Numbered from the stretch's first letter, positions 15,617 to 24,948 are shown. The stretch is DNA of 32,908 nt from CAIXQW01 sp046049675 (GCA_046049675.1 JBJORA010000078.1:1-32908), one strand, 5' to 3'. Made by a program: numbers and translations. Notes: generated from the sequence alone by a model not told the origin.

Positions 15617-15624
15617 TACTTTTG
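15617..15624 (+). promoter_or_regulatory. -7 element (TACTTTTG) next to the TonB-receptor start
   Basis: TACTTTTG fits TAnnTTTG and ends 3 bases before the chosen ATG (15628). A -7 element usually lies about four bases before the transcription start, so the mRNA would begin at or near the start codon. Confidence 0.4.
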
Positions 15625-15627
15625 CGG

Positions 15628-18021
15628 ATGCGTTTTTTGCTATTTACTTTATTACTGTCTTGCTTGGGCTTACCTAGCATGGCACAATCAAAATTTACAC
15701 TTAGCGGTTATATTTATGATGCTGCTAGTAATGAGAAAATTATTGGTGCTACTGTCTATGTACAAGAAGTACAAGCAGCTGCTACCACAAATGCCTATGG
15801 TTTCTATACGATAACCTTGCCCGCTGGCACATATAAGCTGTTTGTAACTTACACTGGTTACGCTAGTCAGGAAATTGAAATTGTCCTTAACAAGAATACG
15901 GCGAAAGACTTTTCTCTGGCAACAAGCACAAAAAAGAGCTTGACTGAGTTAAAGGTATCAGCAAAAAAGAAGCAGCCTATTCAGCAAACAACGCAAACAA
16001 GTATGAACAGCATACCGATGGCACAAATCAAGGCGCTACCTGCGATTTTTGGCGAGGTTGATGTGCTAAAGGCTTTGCAACTACTGCCAGGTGTAAGCGG
16101 TGGTAGCGAAGGCAGCGCTGGTATTTATGTGCGTGGTGGCGGGCCAGATCAAAATTTGTTTTTACTAGATGGAGTACCGGTTTACAATGTAAATCACTTG
16201 GGAGGCTTTTTTAGTACGTTTAATGCGGATGCGATTAGTAATGTGGACCTTTACAAAGGTGGCTTTCCAGCGCGTTTCGGTGGGCGACTAAGCAGTGTAG
16301 TTGATATTCGCTTAAAGGAAGGAAACAATAAAAAGTTCAATGTAGAAGCTGGCATTGGCGCCATTAGTAGTCGTCTACTCGTAGAAGGACCGCTTAAGAA
16401 AAATAAAGGTAGCTTTATGATTAGTGGAAGAAGAACTTACGTTGATCAATTACTTAAGCCTATTATCAAAGCACAAAGTGATGGAACTGTTAGTGCAGGT
16501 TATTACTTCTATGATCTTAACGCAAAATTGAATTACAAGATTAGTCGCAAGGACCATGTGTACTTGAGCGGCTACTTTGGGAGAGATAAGTTTTATGCCA
16601 ATATTAATGAAAGTGGCAATACAGGTGGCACGACAAGTTTTCTAAGGAGCGACAATGGTTTAGATTGGGGAAATGCCACAGGCGTTGCGCGTTGGAATCA
16701 CTTGTTTTCTAATAAACTTTTTAGTAACCTTAGTGTAAGTTATACAAGCTACGATTATCAGGTTGGTAGCAGTATTCTTAATGTAGATGGTACCGATAGC
16801 TTTAGCTTTTCGGGTAATTTATTTAGTGGCATTCGCGATCTTGCTGCTAAGTACGATCTAGAATACACGCCAAATATTCACCATACGGTACGAGGTGGTG
16901 CAAGTTTTACAAGACATCGTTTTACACCACAAAGTACTAATATTAAATTTAAGACTGGTGGTTCATCAATTGATACCTCGCTCAATAATCAGCGCATTTT
17001 TGCAAACGAAACAGATGTATATGCCGAGGATGATTGGAAGATTAATGATGCTTTACGCGTTAACATAGGCTTGCACTTCAGCAATTTTGATGTACAAAAC
17101 AGCAACTACAGCAGCTGGCAGCCCCGTGTAAGTATGCGCTATTTGCTAAATCCAAACTATAGCATCAAAGCAAGCTACGCACAAATGAACCAGTTTATTA
17201 ATTTACTTACGTTTGACGGTGTTGGTTTGCCTACTGATTATTGGGTACCAGTAACAGATAAACTTAAACCACAAGTAAGTAGACAAGTTGCCTTGGGTGT
17301 TGCAGGAACAATCAATAAAACGTACGAAGCGAGTATAGAAGGTTACTACAAAACTATGCGTAACATTATCGATTATAAAGATGGTAGCAGCTATTTTGGT
17401 ATCGGTGGTAATACTAGTTTTGAAGACATTGTAGAAATGGGCCAAGGCTTATGTTATGGTAGCGAATTTTTATTGCAAAAGAAAGAAGGTAAACTTCAAG
17501 GCTTAGTTGGTTACGGTCTTGCTTGGACAAAGCGTAAGTATCCTACGATTAATTTTGGAGAATGGTATTTCTACAAGTACGATCGTAGACACGACTTTAA
17601 AATTGCAGCAGTTTATCAATTGAGTGATAGGGTAGAAATTAGTGGCGATTGGGTTTATAATACTGGCAATTGGGTAACCTTGCCAACGCAGAAAATTCCA
17701 TCTACTACACCAAGTACAGTTAGCGAAGCTATTGACTACTTAAGTGTTGTGGACTACTACCCTAACCGAAACAACTGGAATGTACGCGACTATCACCGTA
17801 TGGACATTGCGTTCAAGTTTTCGCGCCAGCGCAAATACTACCATCGCAGTTGGAACATTGGCTGTTACAATTTGTATGGCAGAAAAAATACATTCTTTAT
17901 AAATCCAGGTATTGACAACGCTGGCAACAATATCTTCAACTCAATTTCATTATTCGGTTTTCCTTTGCCATATGTGGCATTAAACGTTAAAATAACATCA
18001 CCTAAAAAAGATGAGAAGTAA
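15628..18021 (+). CDS. TonB-dependent outer-membrane receptor with CarboxypepD_reg-like domain
   Basis: 797 residues. I start at ATG 15628 because it opens with a signal peptide (MRFLLFTLLLSCLGLPSMAQ); an in-frame ATG at 15571 adds 19 residues that look unrelated. Next comes a carboxypeptidase-regulatory-like beta-sandwich (about 22-95: FTLSGYIYDAASNEKIIGATVYV...YGFYTITLPAGTYKLFVTYTGY). The plug domain follows (about 125-240: DVLKALQLLPGV, GIYVRGGGPDQNLFLLDGVPVYN, GGFPARFGGRLSSVVDIRLKEG), then a 22-strand-type barrel. Its substrate is unknown. It overlaps the next gene, a DUF4249 lipoprotein, by 11 bases. No SusD gene is present, so this is not a classical SusCD pair. TonB/ExbBD are elsewhere. 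Confidence 0.93.
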   Translation: MRFLLFTLLLSCLGLPSMAQSKFTLSGYIYDAASNEKIIGATVYVQEVQAAATTNAYGFYTITLPAGTYKLFVTYTGYASQEIEIVLNKNTAKDFSLATSTKKSLTELKVSAKKKQPIQQTTQTSMNSIPMAQIKALPAIFGEVDVLKALQLLPGVSGGSEGSAGIYVRGGGPDQNLFLLDGVPVYNVNHLGGFFSTFNADAISNVDLYKGGFPARFGGRLSSVVDIRLKEGNNKKFNVEAGIGAISSRLLVEGPLKKNKGSFMISGRRTYVDQLLKPIIKAQSDGTVSAGYYFYDLNAKLNYKISRKDHVYLSGYFGRDKFYANINESGNTGGTTSFLRSDNGLDWGNATGVARWNHLFSNKLFSNLSVSYTSYDYQVGSSILNVDGTDSFSFSGNLFSGIRDLAAKYDLEYTPNIHHTVRGGASFTRHRFTPQSTNIKFKTGGSSIDTSLNNQRIFANETDVYAEDDWKINDALRVNIGLHFSNFDVQNSNYSSWQPRVSMRYLLNPNYSIKASYAQMNQFINLLTFDGVGLPTDYWVPVTDKLKPQVSRQVALGVAGTINKTYEASIEGYYKTMRNIIDYKDGSSYFGIGGNTSFEDIVEMGQGLCYGSEFLLQKKEGKLQGLVGYGLAWTKRKYPTINFGEWYFYKYDRRHDFKIAAVYQLSDRVEISGDWVYNTGNWVTLPTQKIPSTTPSTVSEAIDYLSVVDYYPNRNNWNVRDYHRMDIAFKFSRQRKYYHRSWNIGCYNLYGRKNTFFINPGIDNAGNNIFNSISLFGFPLPYVALNVKITSPKKDEK

Positions 18022-19015
18022 ATTATATATTGCAGCTCTTGTTTGCTTGACGCTAGCTGCTTGCGATCCAGAAAAACTTTTTAATCAAGTTGAACCTGTG
18101 GACTTCGGTCCTCTAGAAAGTAAGTTGGTACCAAACTACTTTTTAAACAATTTAGATCCAACAGGTGTACTTGTTAGTAATACGGTGCCAAGTACTGGTC
18201 CGCAGATACTTCCTAAGTTTGTTAAGGATGCTGCTGTAAAATTGTATGAAAATGATGTTCTAAAAGCTACATTTAGTTTTAGCACTTTGGCATTCGATAG
18301 TGTGTATAGAAATAGCGTGGTAGGCACCCCCGGCAAATATTACACGCTAGAGGTGTCGCATCCCGATTATCCAACGGCAACAGGCACGGATACAATGCCA
18401 ACACTTGTACCCTTTACTGTGACTAAAACGGGCAAACAACGTTACATAAAGTTAGAAGATAACTTTGGCGGACCAACTGGGATAGACACATTTGTAGAAG
18501 TTTCTATAAAGTTTACTGATTTACCTGGTAAGGATTACTATCGTCTTGTGGTAAAAGATAGTTTATATGAAATGGGTTTTGCTGGACGGGTTTCAGAAGA
18601 TCAAATTTTTGGCTTTGGTCAAGCGATAAGCACAGACCCTGTTTTTAATACGTCAATAGGATTTGACCCACTAGAACCTCAAAGTGAGAGGTATGTCAAT
18701 CCAAACATTTCATATTTTACAGACGTCACATTTAACAACAGCACAAAAGACATACTGATTTGGTTTCCAATTGGCAACTTAAGTGCGCTTTTTGGAGGCG
18801 GTATTCCTGAAGAGTTTTTCACCAGAAGGCAGCGCAAGTACTTTGCTTTACAACATCTAAGCAGTGCCCAATATCTGCGCCTCATTAGTGTAGAGCAAGC
18901 GGGCAATAGTGGTACGCCATTTACACAACCGACTTTGTTATATACCAATACGCGTGGAGGTTTTGGCATTATGGCATGCAGCACCAGTACAATTGATAGT
19001 ATTAAGCTAAAATAA
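18011..19015 (+). CDS. DUF4249-family lipoprotein
   Basis: 334 residues starting MRSKLYIAALVCLTLAAC; LTLAAC is a good lipobox with the lipidated Cys at residue 18, and the following Asp-Pro-Glu is compatible with outer-membrane surface sorting. The body is beta-rich (AAVKLYENDVLKATFSFS, GKYYTLEVSHPDYPTATGTDTMP, VEVSIKFTDLPGKDYYRLVV), the layout of DUF4249 proteins. Their genes regularly follow TonB receptors of the upstream type in Bacteroidota. Here the start lies inside the receptor gene (11-base overlap), so co-expression is near certain. By analogy with SusD it may sit on the receptor and take part in substrate capture, but that is inference. The ligand is unknown. Confidence 0.82.
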   Translation: MRSKLYIAALVCLTLAACDPEKLFNQVEPVDFGPLESKLVPNYFLNNLDPTGVLVSNTVPSTGPQILPKFVKDAAVKLYENDVLKATFSFSTLAFDSVYRNSVVGTPGKYYTLEVSHPDYPTATGTDTMPTLVPFTVTKTGKQRYIKLEDNFGGPTGIDTFVEVSIKFTDLPGKDYYRLVVKDSLYEMGFAGRVSEDQIFGFGQAISTDPVFNTSIGFDPLEPQSERYVNPNISYFTDVTFNNSTKDILIWFPIGNLSALFGGGIPEEFFTRRQRKYFALQHLSSAQYLRLISVEQAGNSGTPFTQPTLLYTNTRGGFGIMACSTSTIDSIKLK

Positions 19016-19093
19016 AGCAACCATCCAGTAAAAAAAGCTGACGTGGTTATAGCATATTTATATTAGTTACCTCAAAAGATTGTTGTGCTTTGC

Positions 19094-19101
19094 TACCTTT
19101 G
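19094..19101 (+). promoter_or_regulatory. -7 element (TACCTTTG) four bases before the propeller-gene ATG
   Basis: TACCTTTG is followed by TATA and then ATG (19106). With usual Bacteroidota geometry transcription would start within one or two bases of the ATG. It also argues against the alternative GTG start at 19085. Confidence 0.45.
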
Positions 19102-19105
19102 TATA

Positions 19106-22100
19106 ATGGGTAGGACATTGACTTTCAATCATATACTTGTTCTTTTAGCTGCTATACTACTTTTCGGTAGTTGCAATTTGTTACAACGGACAAATGCACC
19201 GGATCATCGCGATGGTATTGAAATTGCCTTATTAGAGGATATGCAAAGTATCGTGGATCCTGCTACAAATACAGTGCCGCTTGAACGCTTAGTTGTAGCC
19301 AAGCAATATAAGGATTCACTAGTTGCAGAACGTAAAACTCGTGGTGCTATACCTGGCGTTACATGGACGAGCCTAGGTAGTCAAAATCAAGCAGGTAGAA
19401 GCCGTGCCGTACACGTTGACCTAAACGACCCTACTGGTAATACAGTATGGGTAGGCAGCGTTGGTGGTGGTCTATGGAAAACAACAAATATTAGTGTTGC
19501 GCAACCCCAATGGACAACTAATACCCAATTATTAAGCAATTTATCTATCAGTGATATTGTGCAAGATCCAAGCAATACAGCAATTATGTATTTCTGCACA
19601 GGCGAATCACATGGTGGTAGCGGCGCTATTCGTGGTTTGGGCGTTTTCAAAAGTACTGACAGTGGCAATACTTGGGCACAGTTAGCCAGCACAAATAATA
19701 GTACCTACCACTGGACTACACGTATGTTTGTTAATACAAATGGCGATGTATTTGTTTGCACAGAAAGTGGCCTGTACAGAAGTTTAAATGGCGGTAATAC
19801 ATTTACGAAAGTACTTGGTCAAGGTATGGGCATAGCCGGCGCTAACAGCAATCAATGCAACGATATTGAACGTGCCGCAAATGGCGATTTGTTTTGTTCT
19901 TTAGACGGTAGCGTACATAAAAGTACTGACGATGGCGCAACTTGGGCCGCAGCAGTTGCTTTACCTATTAGTGCAGGAAGAATTGAAATTGCCTGTGCTC
20001 CTAGCGATGCCAACTATCTTTATTTGTTAGTTGAATTTAATAACGTCGTTAATGGTATTTTGAGAAGCGTTGACGGTGGCGCAAGCTACACAGCACGAGC
20101 TGAACCAGTGGACAATGATGGTGGTATTCCTGCCACGGATTTTAGTCGTGGTCAAGCATGGTATGATTTATCTATAGCAGTTGATCCTGCTAATAGAGAT
20201 GCGCTATGGGTTGGCGGCATAGATATTTTTAAAAGCCCTGACGGTGGTAGTACATGGCAACAGCAATCGCATTGGTATGGCGCCAACTTTCAATATGTGC
20301 ATGCCGACCAGCACGATATTATGTTTGACCCTTTTGATCCGAATAAAGCCTACTTTGTACACGATGGTGGTATTGATCAAACGACTAATGCTAGTGCCGC
20401 AAACGTAACTACATCTTACAAAGGTTATAATTACAACACCATTCAATTCTATGCATGCGCTATGCATCCCGATACAAGTGCTGCGTATTACTTAGCAGGA
20501 GCCCAAGACAACGGCACGCAACAATTTACCCAAGATGTATTTGCACCAACATACGAAGTAACTGGCGGTGATGGGGCTTTTTGTCATATTGATCAAGATG
20601 ACCCCAATTTTCAGTGGACATCTTACATCTATAATAACTATCGCCGCAGTACTGATGGAGGTAACAACTTTACAGATGTAAACTTTGGTAATAGTGGCCG
20701 TTTTATTAATCCAACGGACTATGACAATGTCAACAATATTATGTATTGTGCTAGAAACAGTAATCAGTACATGGTATGGACAAATCCTCAAACAGGAAAC
20801 AGTACCCAGAATAAAACAGTTACGCAGTTTGGAGGAAGCCAAGTTAGCTGTATCACAGTTTCACCAAACACATCTAATAGAGTATTCTTTGGCTCTAGTG
20901 CAGGTAAAATTGTTCGTGTAGACAACGCTAATGGCTCAACGCCTGTAATAACAGATATTACTGGCGCTAGTATGCCAACGGTTACTTATGTAAGCTGTAT
21001 AGAAGTTGAAGTAGGCAACGATCAGCATATTATTGCAGTGTTTAGAAACTATGGCACTAACAACGTATGGGAAACCACAGATGGCGGTGTATCGTGGACT
21101 GTGATTGATGGCAATTTACCAGACATGCCGGTGCGCTGGGCACTGTTTAATCCGCTAAATAATAAGCAAGTTTTATTGGCTACCGAACTTGGGGTTTGGA
21201 GTACAGATTCTTTGCAAGGCACAAATACAGACTGGGCTGCGACCAATAGTGGATTAGCTAATGTTCGTGTAGATATGTTGCAAACGCGTGCCAGCGACCG
21301 TAAAGTGATAGCGGCAACACATGGTCGTGGTTTGTTTGTGAGCGATGTATTTAGTGAGCCTTCTGCAGCATTTAGCAGTAATACTCAGATTGCCTATATC
21401 GGTCAGCAGGTGAAGTTTACAAATACTAGTGTAAAGGCTACAACCAACCTGTGGAGCTTTGGCGACGGTAGCACAAGTACTGCGGTATCTCCTACTCACG
21501 TATATCTAAATCCTGGCATTTATGCTGTGACGCTTAATATCAATAATGGCTATGATATAGAAACAAAAGTAGACTATATCACAGTAATGCCAAACAGAAC
21601 CGCGCCATATACACTTGCACAAGGTGGCGATTTTGAGTCAAATCCTGCTGACTTTGCTGTAGATTCAATCCAAGGTACAAAATGGGAATACGGCAATAGC
21701 GCTATTGGTGGAAAAGATGGCACAGTAAGCGGCGCACGTGCATGGATAACAGGTATTAACGAAGCGCAATATGCCGATAATTCTACAAGTTTCTTGTATA
21801 CACCAGCCATCGATTTAGCCGCAGGTCAATTCTTTACACTGCAGTTTGAAACAAAGTTTGATTTAGAATTTGAGTATGATGGCTTTAATGTTGAGTATAC
21901 AACAGATAGCGGAGCAACATGGCAAGCCTTGGGACAAGTTGTTCAGCCTAATTGGTATAACTACGACAATGATCCACAGGTGAGCTTGGTATTTGCAGCT
22001 GCACAAGCGTTTTTTAATGGTACCGAAAGTAATTGGACACCGATGCAGTACGATATTTCTGCGCTAGCTGGTAAAAGAGCTGCATTTCGCTTTACATTCA

Positions 22101-22681
22101 AAACTGACGACTTTGTAACAGGTGTTGGAGTAGCTATTGATAACTTTGAATTAGTATCTAGCGCTAGCCCTCTGACATTTTTTAGTAGCATGCAACTGCA
22201 AGGTTTAATCGTAAGTGATGGCAAGCAATTGAGTTGGAATACGTGTTGCAGTCAGCCAAATTGTAAATACACAATTTATGCAAGTGCAGATGGCAAAAGT
22301 TACCAAGCAATCAATACTGTAGTAGATCCTTCAAATATTAATCGTACGCTTAACTATATAGATGCATTGCCACAGTACCAGTACTATAAAGTGGAGGCTA
22401 CATTGGATGGAGAACAAGTAACCACAAGTAATACTGTACGTCTATCAGAAAAGCTCAGCGATTTGATTATTACACCAAACCCTGTGCGAGATATGTTGAT
22501 GGTACAAACAGGAGCAAAAGTGGTAGGTATTTCCTTACTTACATCTACAGGACAAGTACTCGCAACGAGTAAGAATAGCAATGTATTGCAAGTACCGACG
22601 CAGCTTGGAAGTGGCACCTATGTTTGTAGAGTAAACACAAAAGCAGGCACATTTACACGCAAAGTGCAAATTATGCGCTAG
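19106..22681 (+). CDS. Large surface protein: sortilin/BNR-type beta-propeller, PKD domain, jelly-roll domain, T9SS type A tail
   Basis: 1191 residues from ATG 19106. The N-terminus has a hydrophobic segment ending LLFGSC (Cys23), a lipobox-like site. Residues about 85-745 carry repeated Asp-box turns (STDSGNTW 183-190, STDDGATW 273-280, SVDGGASY 321-328, SPDGGSTW 377-384, later STDGGNNF and TTDGGVSW) typical of VPS10/sortilin-like propellers. A PKD domain (about 752-835, WSFGDGST) follows, then a MAM-like jelly roll (about 838-1020), a fibronectin-like segment (about 1025-1115) and a Por_Secre_tail (TPNPVRDMLMV ... GSGTYVCRVNTKAGTFTRKVQI). It is thus exported by T9SS. Sialidase Arg-triad and catalytic motifs are not recognisable, so a binding or processing role is as likely as a glycosidase. 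Confidence 0.85.
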   Translation: MGRTLTFNHILVLLAAILLFGSCNLLQRTNAPDHRDGIEIALLEDMQSIVDPATNTVPLERLVVAKQYKDSLVAERKTRGAIPGVTWTSLGSQNQAGRSRAVHVDLNDPTGNTVWVGSVGGGLWKTTNISVAQPQWTTNTQLLSNLSISDIVQDPSNTAIMYFCTGESHGGSGAIRGLGVFKSTDSGNTWAQLASTNNSTYHWTTRMFVNTNGDVFVCTESGLYRSLNGGNTFTKVLGQGMGIAGANSNQCNDIERAANGDLFCSLDGSVHKSTDDGATWAAAVALPISAGRIEIACAPSDANYLYLLVEFNNVVNGILRSVDGGASYTARAEPVDNDGGIPATDFSRGQAWYDLSIAVDPANRDALWVGGIDIFKSPDGGSTWQQQSHWYGANFQYVHADQHDIMFDPFDPNKAYFVHDGGIDQTTNASAANVTTSYKGYNYNTIQFYACAMHPDTSAAYYLAGAQDNGTQQFTQDVFAPTYEVTGGDGAFCHIDQDDPNFQWTSYIYNNYRRSTDGGNNFTDVNFGNSGRFINPTDYDNVNNIMYCARNSNQYMVWTNPQTGNSTQNKTVTQFGGSQVSCITVSPNTSNRVFFGSSAGKIVRVDNANGSTPVITDITGASMPTVTYVSCIEVEVGNDQHIIAVFRNYGTNNVWETTDGGVSWTVIDGNLPDMPVRWALFNPLNNKQVLLATELGVWSTDSLQGTNTDWAATNSGLANVRVDMLQTRASDRKVIAATHGRGLFVSDVFSEPSAAFSSNTQIAYIGQQVKFTNTSVKATTNLWSFGDGSTSTAVSPTHVYLNPGIYAVTLNINNGYDIETKVDYITVMPNRTAPYTLAQGGDFESNPADFAVDSIQGTKWEYGNSAIGGKDGTVSGARAWITGINEAQYADNSTSFLYTPAIDLAAGQFFTLQFETKFDLEFEYDGFNVEYTTDSGATWQALGQVVQPNWYNYDNDPQVSLVFAAAQAFFNGTESNWTPMQYDISALAGKRAAFRFTFKTDDFVTGVGVAIDNFELVSSASPLTFFSSMQLQGLIVSDGKQLSWNTCCSQPNCKYTIYASADGKSYQAINTVVDPSNINRTLNYIDALPQYQYYKVEATLDGEQVTTSNTVRLSEKLSDLIITPNPVRDMLMVQTGAKVVGISLLTSTGQVLATSKNSNVLQVPTQLGSGTYVCRVNTKAGTFTRKVQIMR

Positions 22682-22759
22682 TTGTGCAAAAGAGTCATTA
22701 CATTTTTTTGGCAGGGCGCATACACTTACCTTTTCTTTGCACAAAATTTTCAACAACAC

Positions 22760-23728
22760 ATGCCAACACTTGCTGATTTTGCAGTTCAAAACGAAAAAGA
22801 AACCCGCGCTGGATTTGGCGACGGCATTTATGAAGCTGCAAAGACCAACAATAAAATTGTTGCGTTAACAGCTGACCTCGCTGGTTCGTTAAAGCTAAAT
22901 GCATTTATTAAGGATTTTCCTGAGCGTTTTATACAATGCGGTATTGCTGAGGCCAATATGATTGGCATGGCAGCTGGCTTGGCTATTAGCGACAGAATAC
23001 CGTATACGACTACCTTCGCCAACTTTAGCACGAGCCGCGTATACGACCAGATTCGTCAGAGTGTTGCATATAGTGGTAAGAATGTAAAAATCTGTGCGAG
23101 TCATGCTGGTCTTACTTTAGGAGAAGATGGTGCTACACATCAGGTACTGGAAGATATCGGTATGATGAAGATGCTGCCACATATGACAGTAATTGTGCCT
23201 TGCGACTATAATCAAACAAAGCTTGCTACTATGGCTATTGCCGATTATCAGGGTCCGGTTTATTTGCGTTTTGGCCGACCAAAGTGGGCTAATTTTACAC
23301 CAGAGAATGACCCCAATTTTGTAATTGGCAAAGCTCAAATGATCAACGAAGGTAAAGATGTGAGCATTTTTGCATGTGGCCATATGGTTTATCTTGCCAT
23401 GAAAGCTGTAGAAGAATTAGCCAAAGAAGGCATTGAAGCAGAATTAATTAATATACATACAATCAAGCCTTTGGATACAGAAGCTGTTATAAAAAGTATA
23501 AGCAAAACACGTGCAATTGTCACTGCTGAAGAACATCAAATTAATGGCGGTCTTGGTGACAGTATAGCACAAGTTGCTGGCCGTAATATGCCCGCGCCGC
23601 ACGAATATGTTGCTGTAAACGATTCGTTTGGCGAAAGCGGCAAGCCTGTTGAGTTACTTACTAAGTATGGTTTGGATACAGCTAATATTGTAGCTGCAGC
23701 CAAACGTGCTATTGCTCGCAAAGGTTAA
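22760..23728 (+). CDS. Transketolase, C-terminal (pyrimidine-binding) subunit
   Basis: 322 residues from ATG 22760 (MPTLADFAVQ); the 26 codons upstream in frame are uncharacteristic. It equals the C-terminal half of transketolase or DXP synthase: ETRAGFGDGIYEAA, GIAEANMIGMAAGLA (61-75, Glu64 contacts the thiamine aminopyrimidine), PYTTTFANFSTSRVYDQIRQSVAY, HAGLTLGEDGATHQVLEDIGMM, RFGRPKW and a C-terminal transketolase_C domain (VSIFACGHMVYLAMKAVEEL). In split transketolases a separate N-terminal subunit binds the diphosphate. That partner is not next to it, so the enzyme must be assembled from two loci. The likely reaction is two-carbon transfer in the pentose phosphate pathway. TTTG (22707-22710) with a weaker TTTCTTTG (22732-22739) may be its promoter. 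Confidence 0.9.
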   Translation: MPTLADFAVQNEKETRAGFGDGIYEAAKTNNKIVALTADLAGSLKLNAFIKDFPERFIQCGIAEANMIGMAAGLAISDRIPYTTTFANFSTSRVYDQIRQSVAYSGKNVKICASHAGLTLGEDGATHQVLEDIGMMKMLPHMTVIVPCDYNQTKLATMAIADYQGPVYLRFGRPKWANFTPENDPNFVIGKAQMINEGKDVSIFACGHMVYLAMKAVEELAKEGIEAELINIHTIKPLDTEAVIKSISKTRAIVTAEEHQINGGLGDSIAQVAGRNMPAPHEYVAVNDSFGESGKPVELLTKYGLDTANIVAAAKRAIARKG

Positions 23729-23830
23729 GGTTATCTTAATATTCGTTCACAAAGGCTTGCTAAACCTAGATTTTACCGTTTTTAGACACTTCCTCACTGT
23801 CTTTTAACGTTATATGGCCATTATTGGTAT

Positions 23831-23838
23831 TACCTTTG
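23831..23838 (+). promoter_or_regulatory. -7 element (TACCTTTG) of the YkuD-family gene
   Basis: TACCTTTG ends 13 bases before the ATG at 23852, giving a predicted leader of only about ten bases. Confidence 0.45.
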
Positions 23839-23851
23839 TATTCTGGGGGTT

Positions 23852-24904
23852 ATGAAAAGGGTATTAGCACTTCTGACAGTATTTTTCGCGCTTACACTTG
23901 TAAGCACAAAAGTATATGCCACTGGCAATACAAGCGAGAACTTAAACACTAAAGTGGGTCGTTATACTAAGTATGTATACGACAAGCTTAGCTTTAAGAA
24001 AATGAACAAAATGAGCTACGCTGCTTTTAGCGCAGGTTTCTATGGCTATTTGAATATGAAGGAGGCCGGAAAGCTACATGGCAATGCCTTACTTACTATT
24101 TGTGATTTTAGTCTAAGTAGCAATGTAAAACGCATGTGGGTAATAGATGTTGCGAAGAAGAAGATTCTTTGGAACACATTTGTCTCTCATGGCAGTGGAA
24201 GCGGCGAAGAATTTGCAACACGTTTTAGCAATACACACGAAAGCCATCAAAGTAGCCTTGGTTTTTACACTACTGGCGAAACTTATATGGGCGAAAAAGG
24301 CTATTCACTAAAGTTGCATGGTCATGATGCTGGTTTCAATAGCAATGCATTTGATCGTGGTGTAGTAATTCACGGAGCGGAATATGTTAATGCAGCATAC
24401 GCAAAAGCAAACAATCGTATTGGTCGCAGTCACGGCTGCCCTGCCCTAGATTATGCGATTGTAAATCAAGTTATCGACAAAATTAAAGGCGGTCACTGTT
24501 TATTTATCTATCATCCAATGAAAAGCTTTACAAACAAAAGCTATTGGCTAACAAACAAAATTGCACGTTTACCGCAGGAGGCTGATCTTGCTGATGTGAT
24601 TGTGCCGCAAGCAAGCGGTTGGGCAAAGGATGTAGCAAATGGCGCTGATAGCTTAAAGCAAAGAACAAATCCTAAAAATTCTATCGTAGTACCTAAAAAA
24701 ACTGCAGATGCTAGCAATGGTGTACCATCAAGTGCTAAGCCTGTAACTAGCGCAAATGGTGCAACAATGAAGCCTGCTGCTACACCAAGCAAGCAAGTAG
24801 ACAGTAAGCCTGTGCCTACAAGCTTTACGCCTAGTAAATCGACCACTGAAACTAATAAAGCAGCCCAAGTGGACACTTCGCGCAACTTCTTGATTGTAAG
24901 ATAA
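23852..24904 (+). CDS. Exported murein L,D-transpeptidase catalytic-domain family protein (YkuD_2)
   Basis: 350 residues. A signal peptide (MKRVLALLTVFFALTLVSTKVYA) is followed by a catalytic region of the YkuD_2 type: AFYGYLNMKEAGKLHGN-like block (about 57-79), LTICDFSLSSNVKRMWVIDVAKKKILWNTFVSHG, GFYTTGETYMGEKGYSLKLHG, VIHGAEYV (172-179, His174) and SHGCPAL (193-199) with the nucleophile Cys196 and His194. The family is expected to work on peptidoglycan peptides in the periplasm, though many Bacteroidota members are unstudied. After about residue 225 comes a low-complexity Ser/Thr/Pro/Lys-rich tail to the end, probably a flexible linker or wall-contact segment. It appears to be a single-gene unit. 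Confidence 0.87.
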   Translation: MKRVLALLTVFFALTLVSTKVYATGNTSENLNTKVGRYTKYVYDKLSFKKMNKMSYAAFSAGFYGYLNMKEAGKLHGNALLTICDFSLSSNVKRMWVIDVAKKKILWNTFVSHGSGSGEEFATRFSNTHESHQSSLGFYTTGETYMGEKGYSLKLHGHDAGFNSNAFDRGVVIHGAEYVNAAYAKANNRIGRSHGCPALDYAIVNQVIDKIKGGHCLFIYHPMKSFTNKSYWLTNKIARLPQEADLADVIVPQASGWAKDVANGADSLKQRTNPKNSIVVPKKTADASNGVPSSAKPVTSANGATMKPAATPSKQVDSKPVPTSFTPSKSTTETNKAAQVDTSRNFLIVR

Positions 24905-24948
24905 TCATTTAGCGAGGGCATATTTTATATTAATTTTACCTGCAAGTA

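Noticed and set aside
15628..19015. SusC/SusD polysaccharide utilisation locus
   Set aside because: The lipoprotein lacks SusD-type helical repeats and looks like DUF4249, and no carbohydrate enzymes are adjacent.
19106..22681. Sialidase or glycosyl hydrolase call from the Asp boxes
   Set aside because: Asp boxes only indicate a beta-propeller; no arginine triad or catalytic pair was recognised, so an enzyme class is not claimed.
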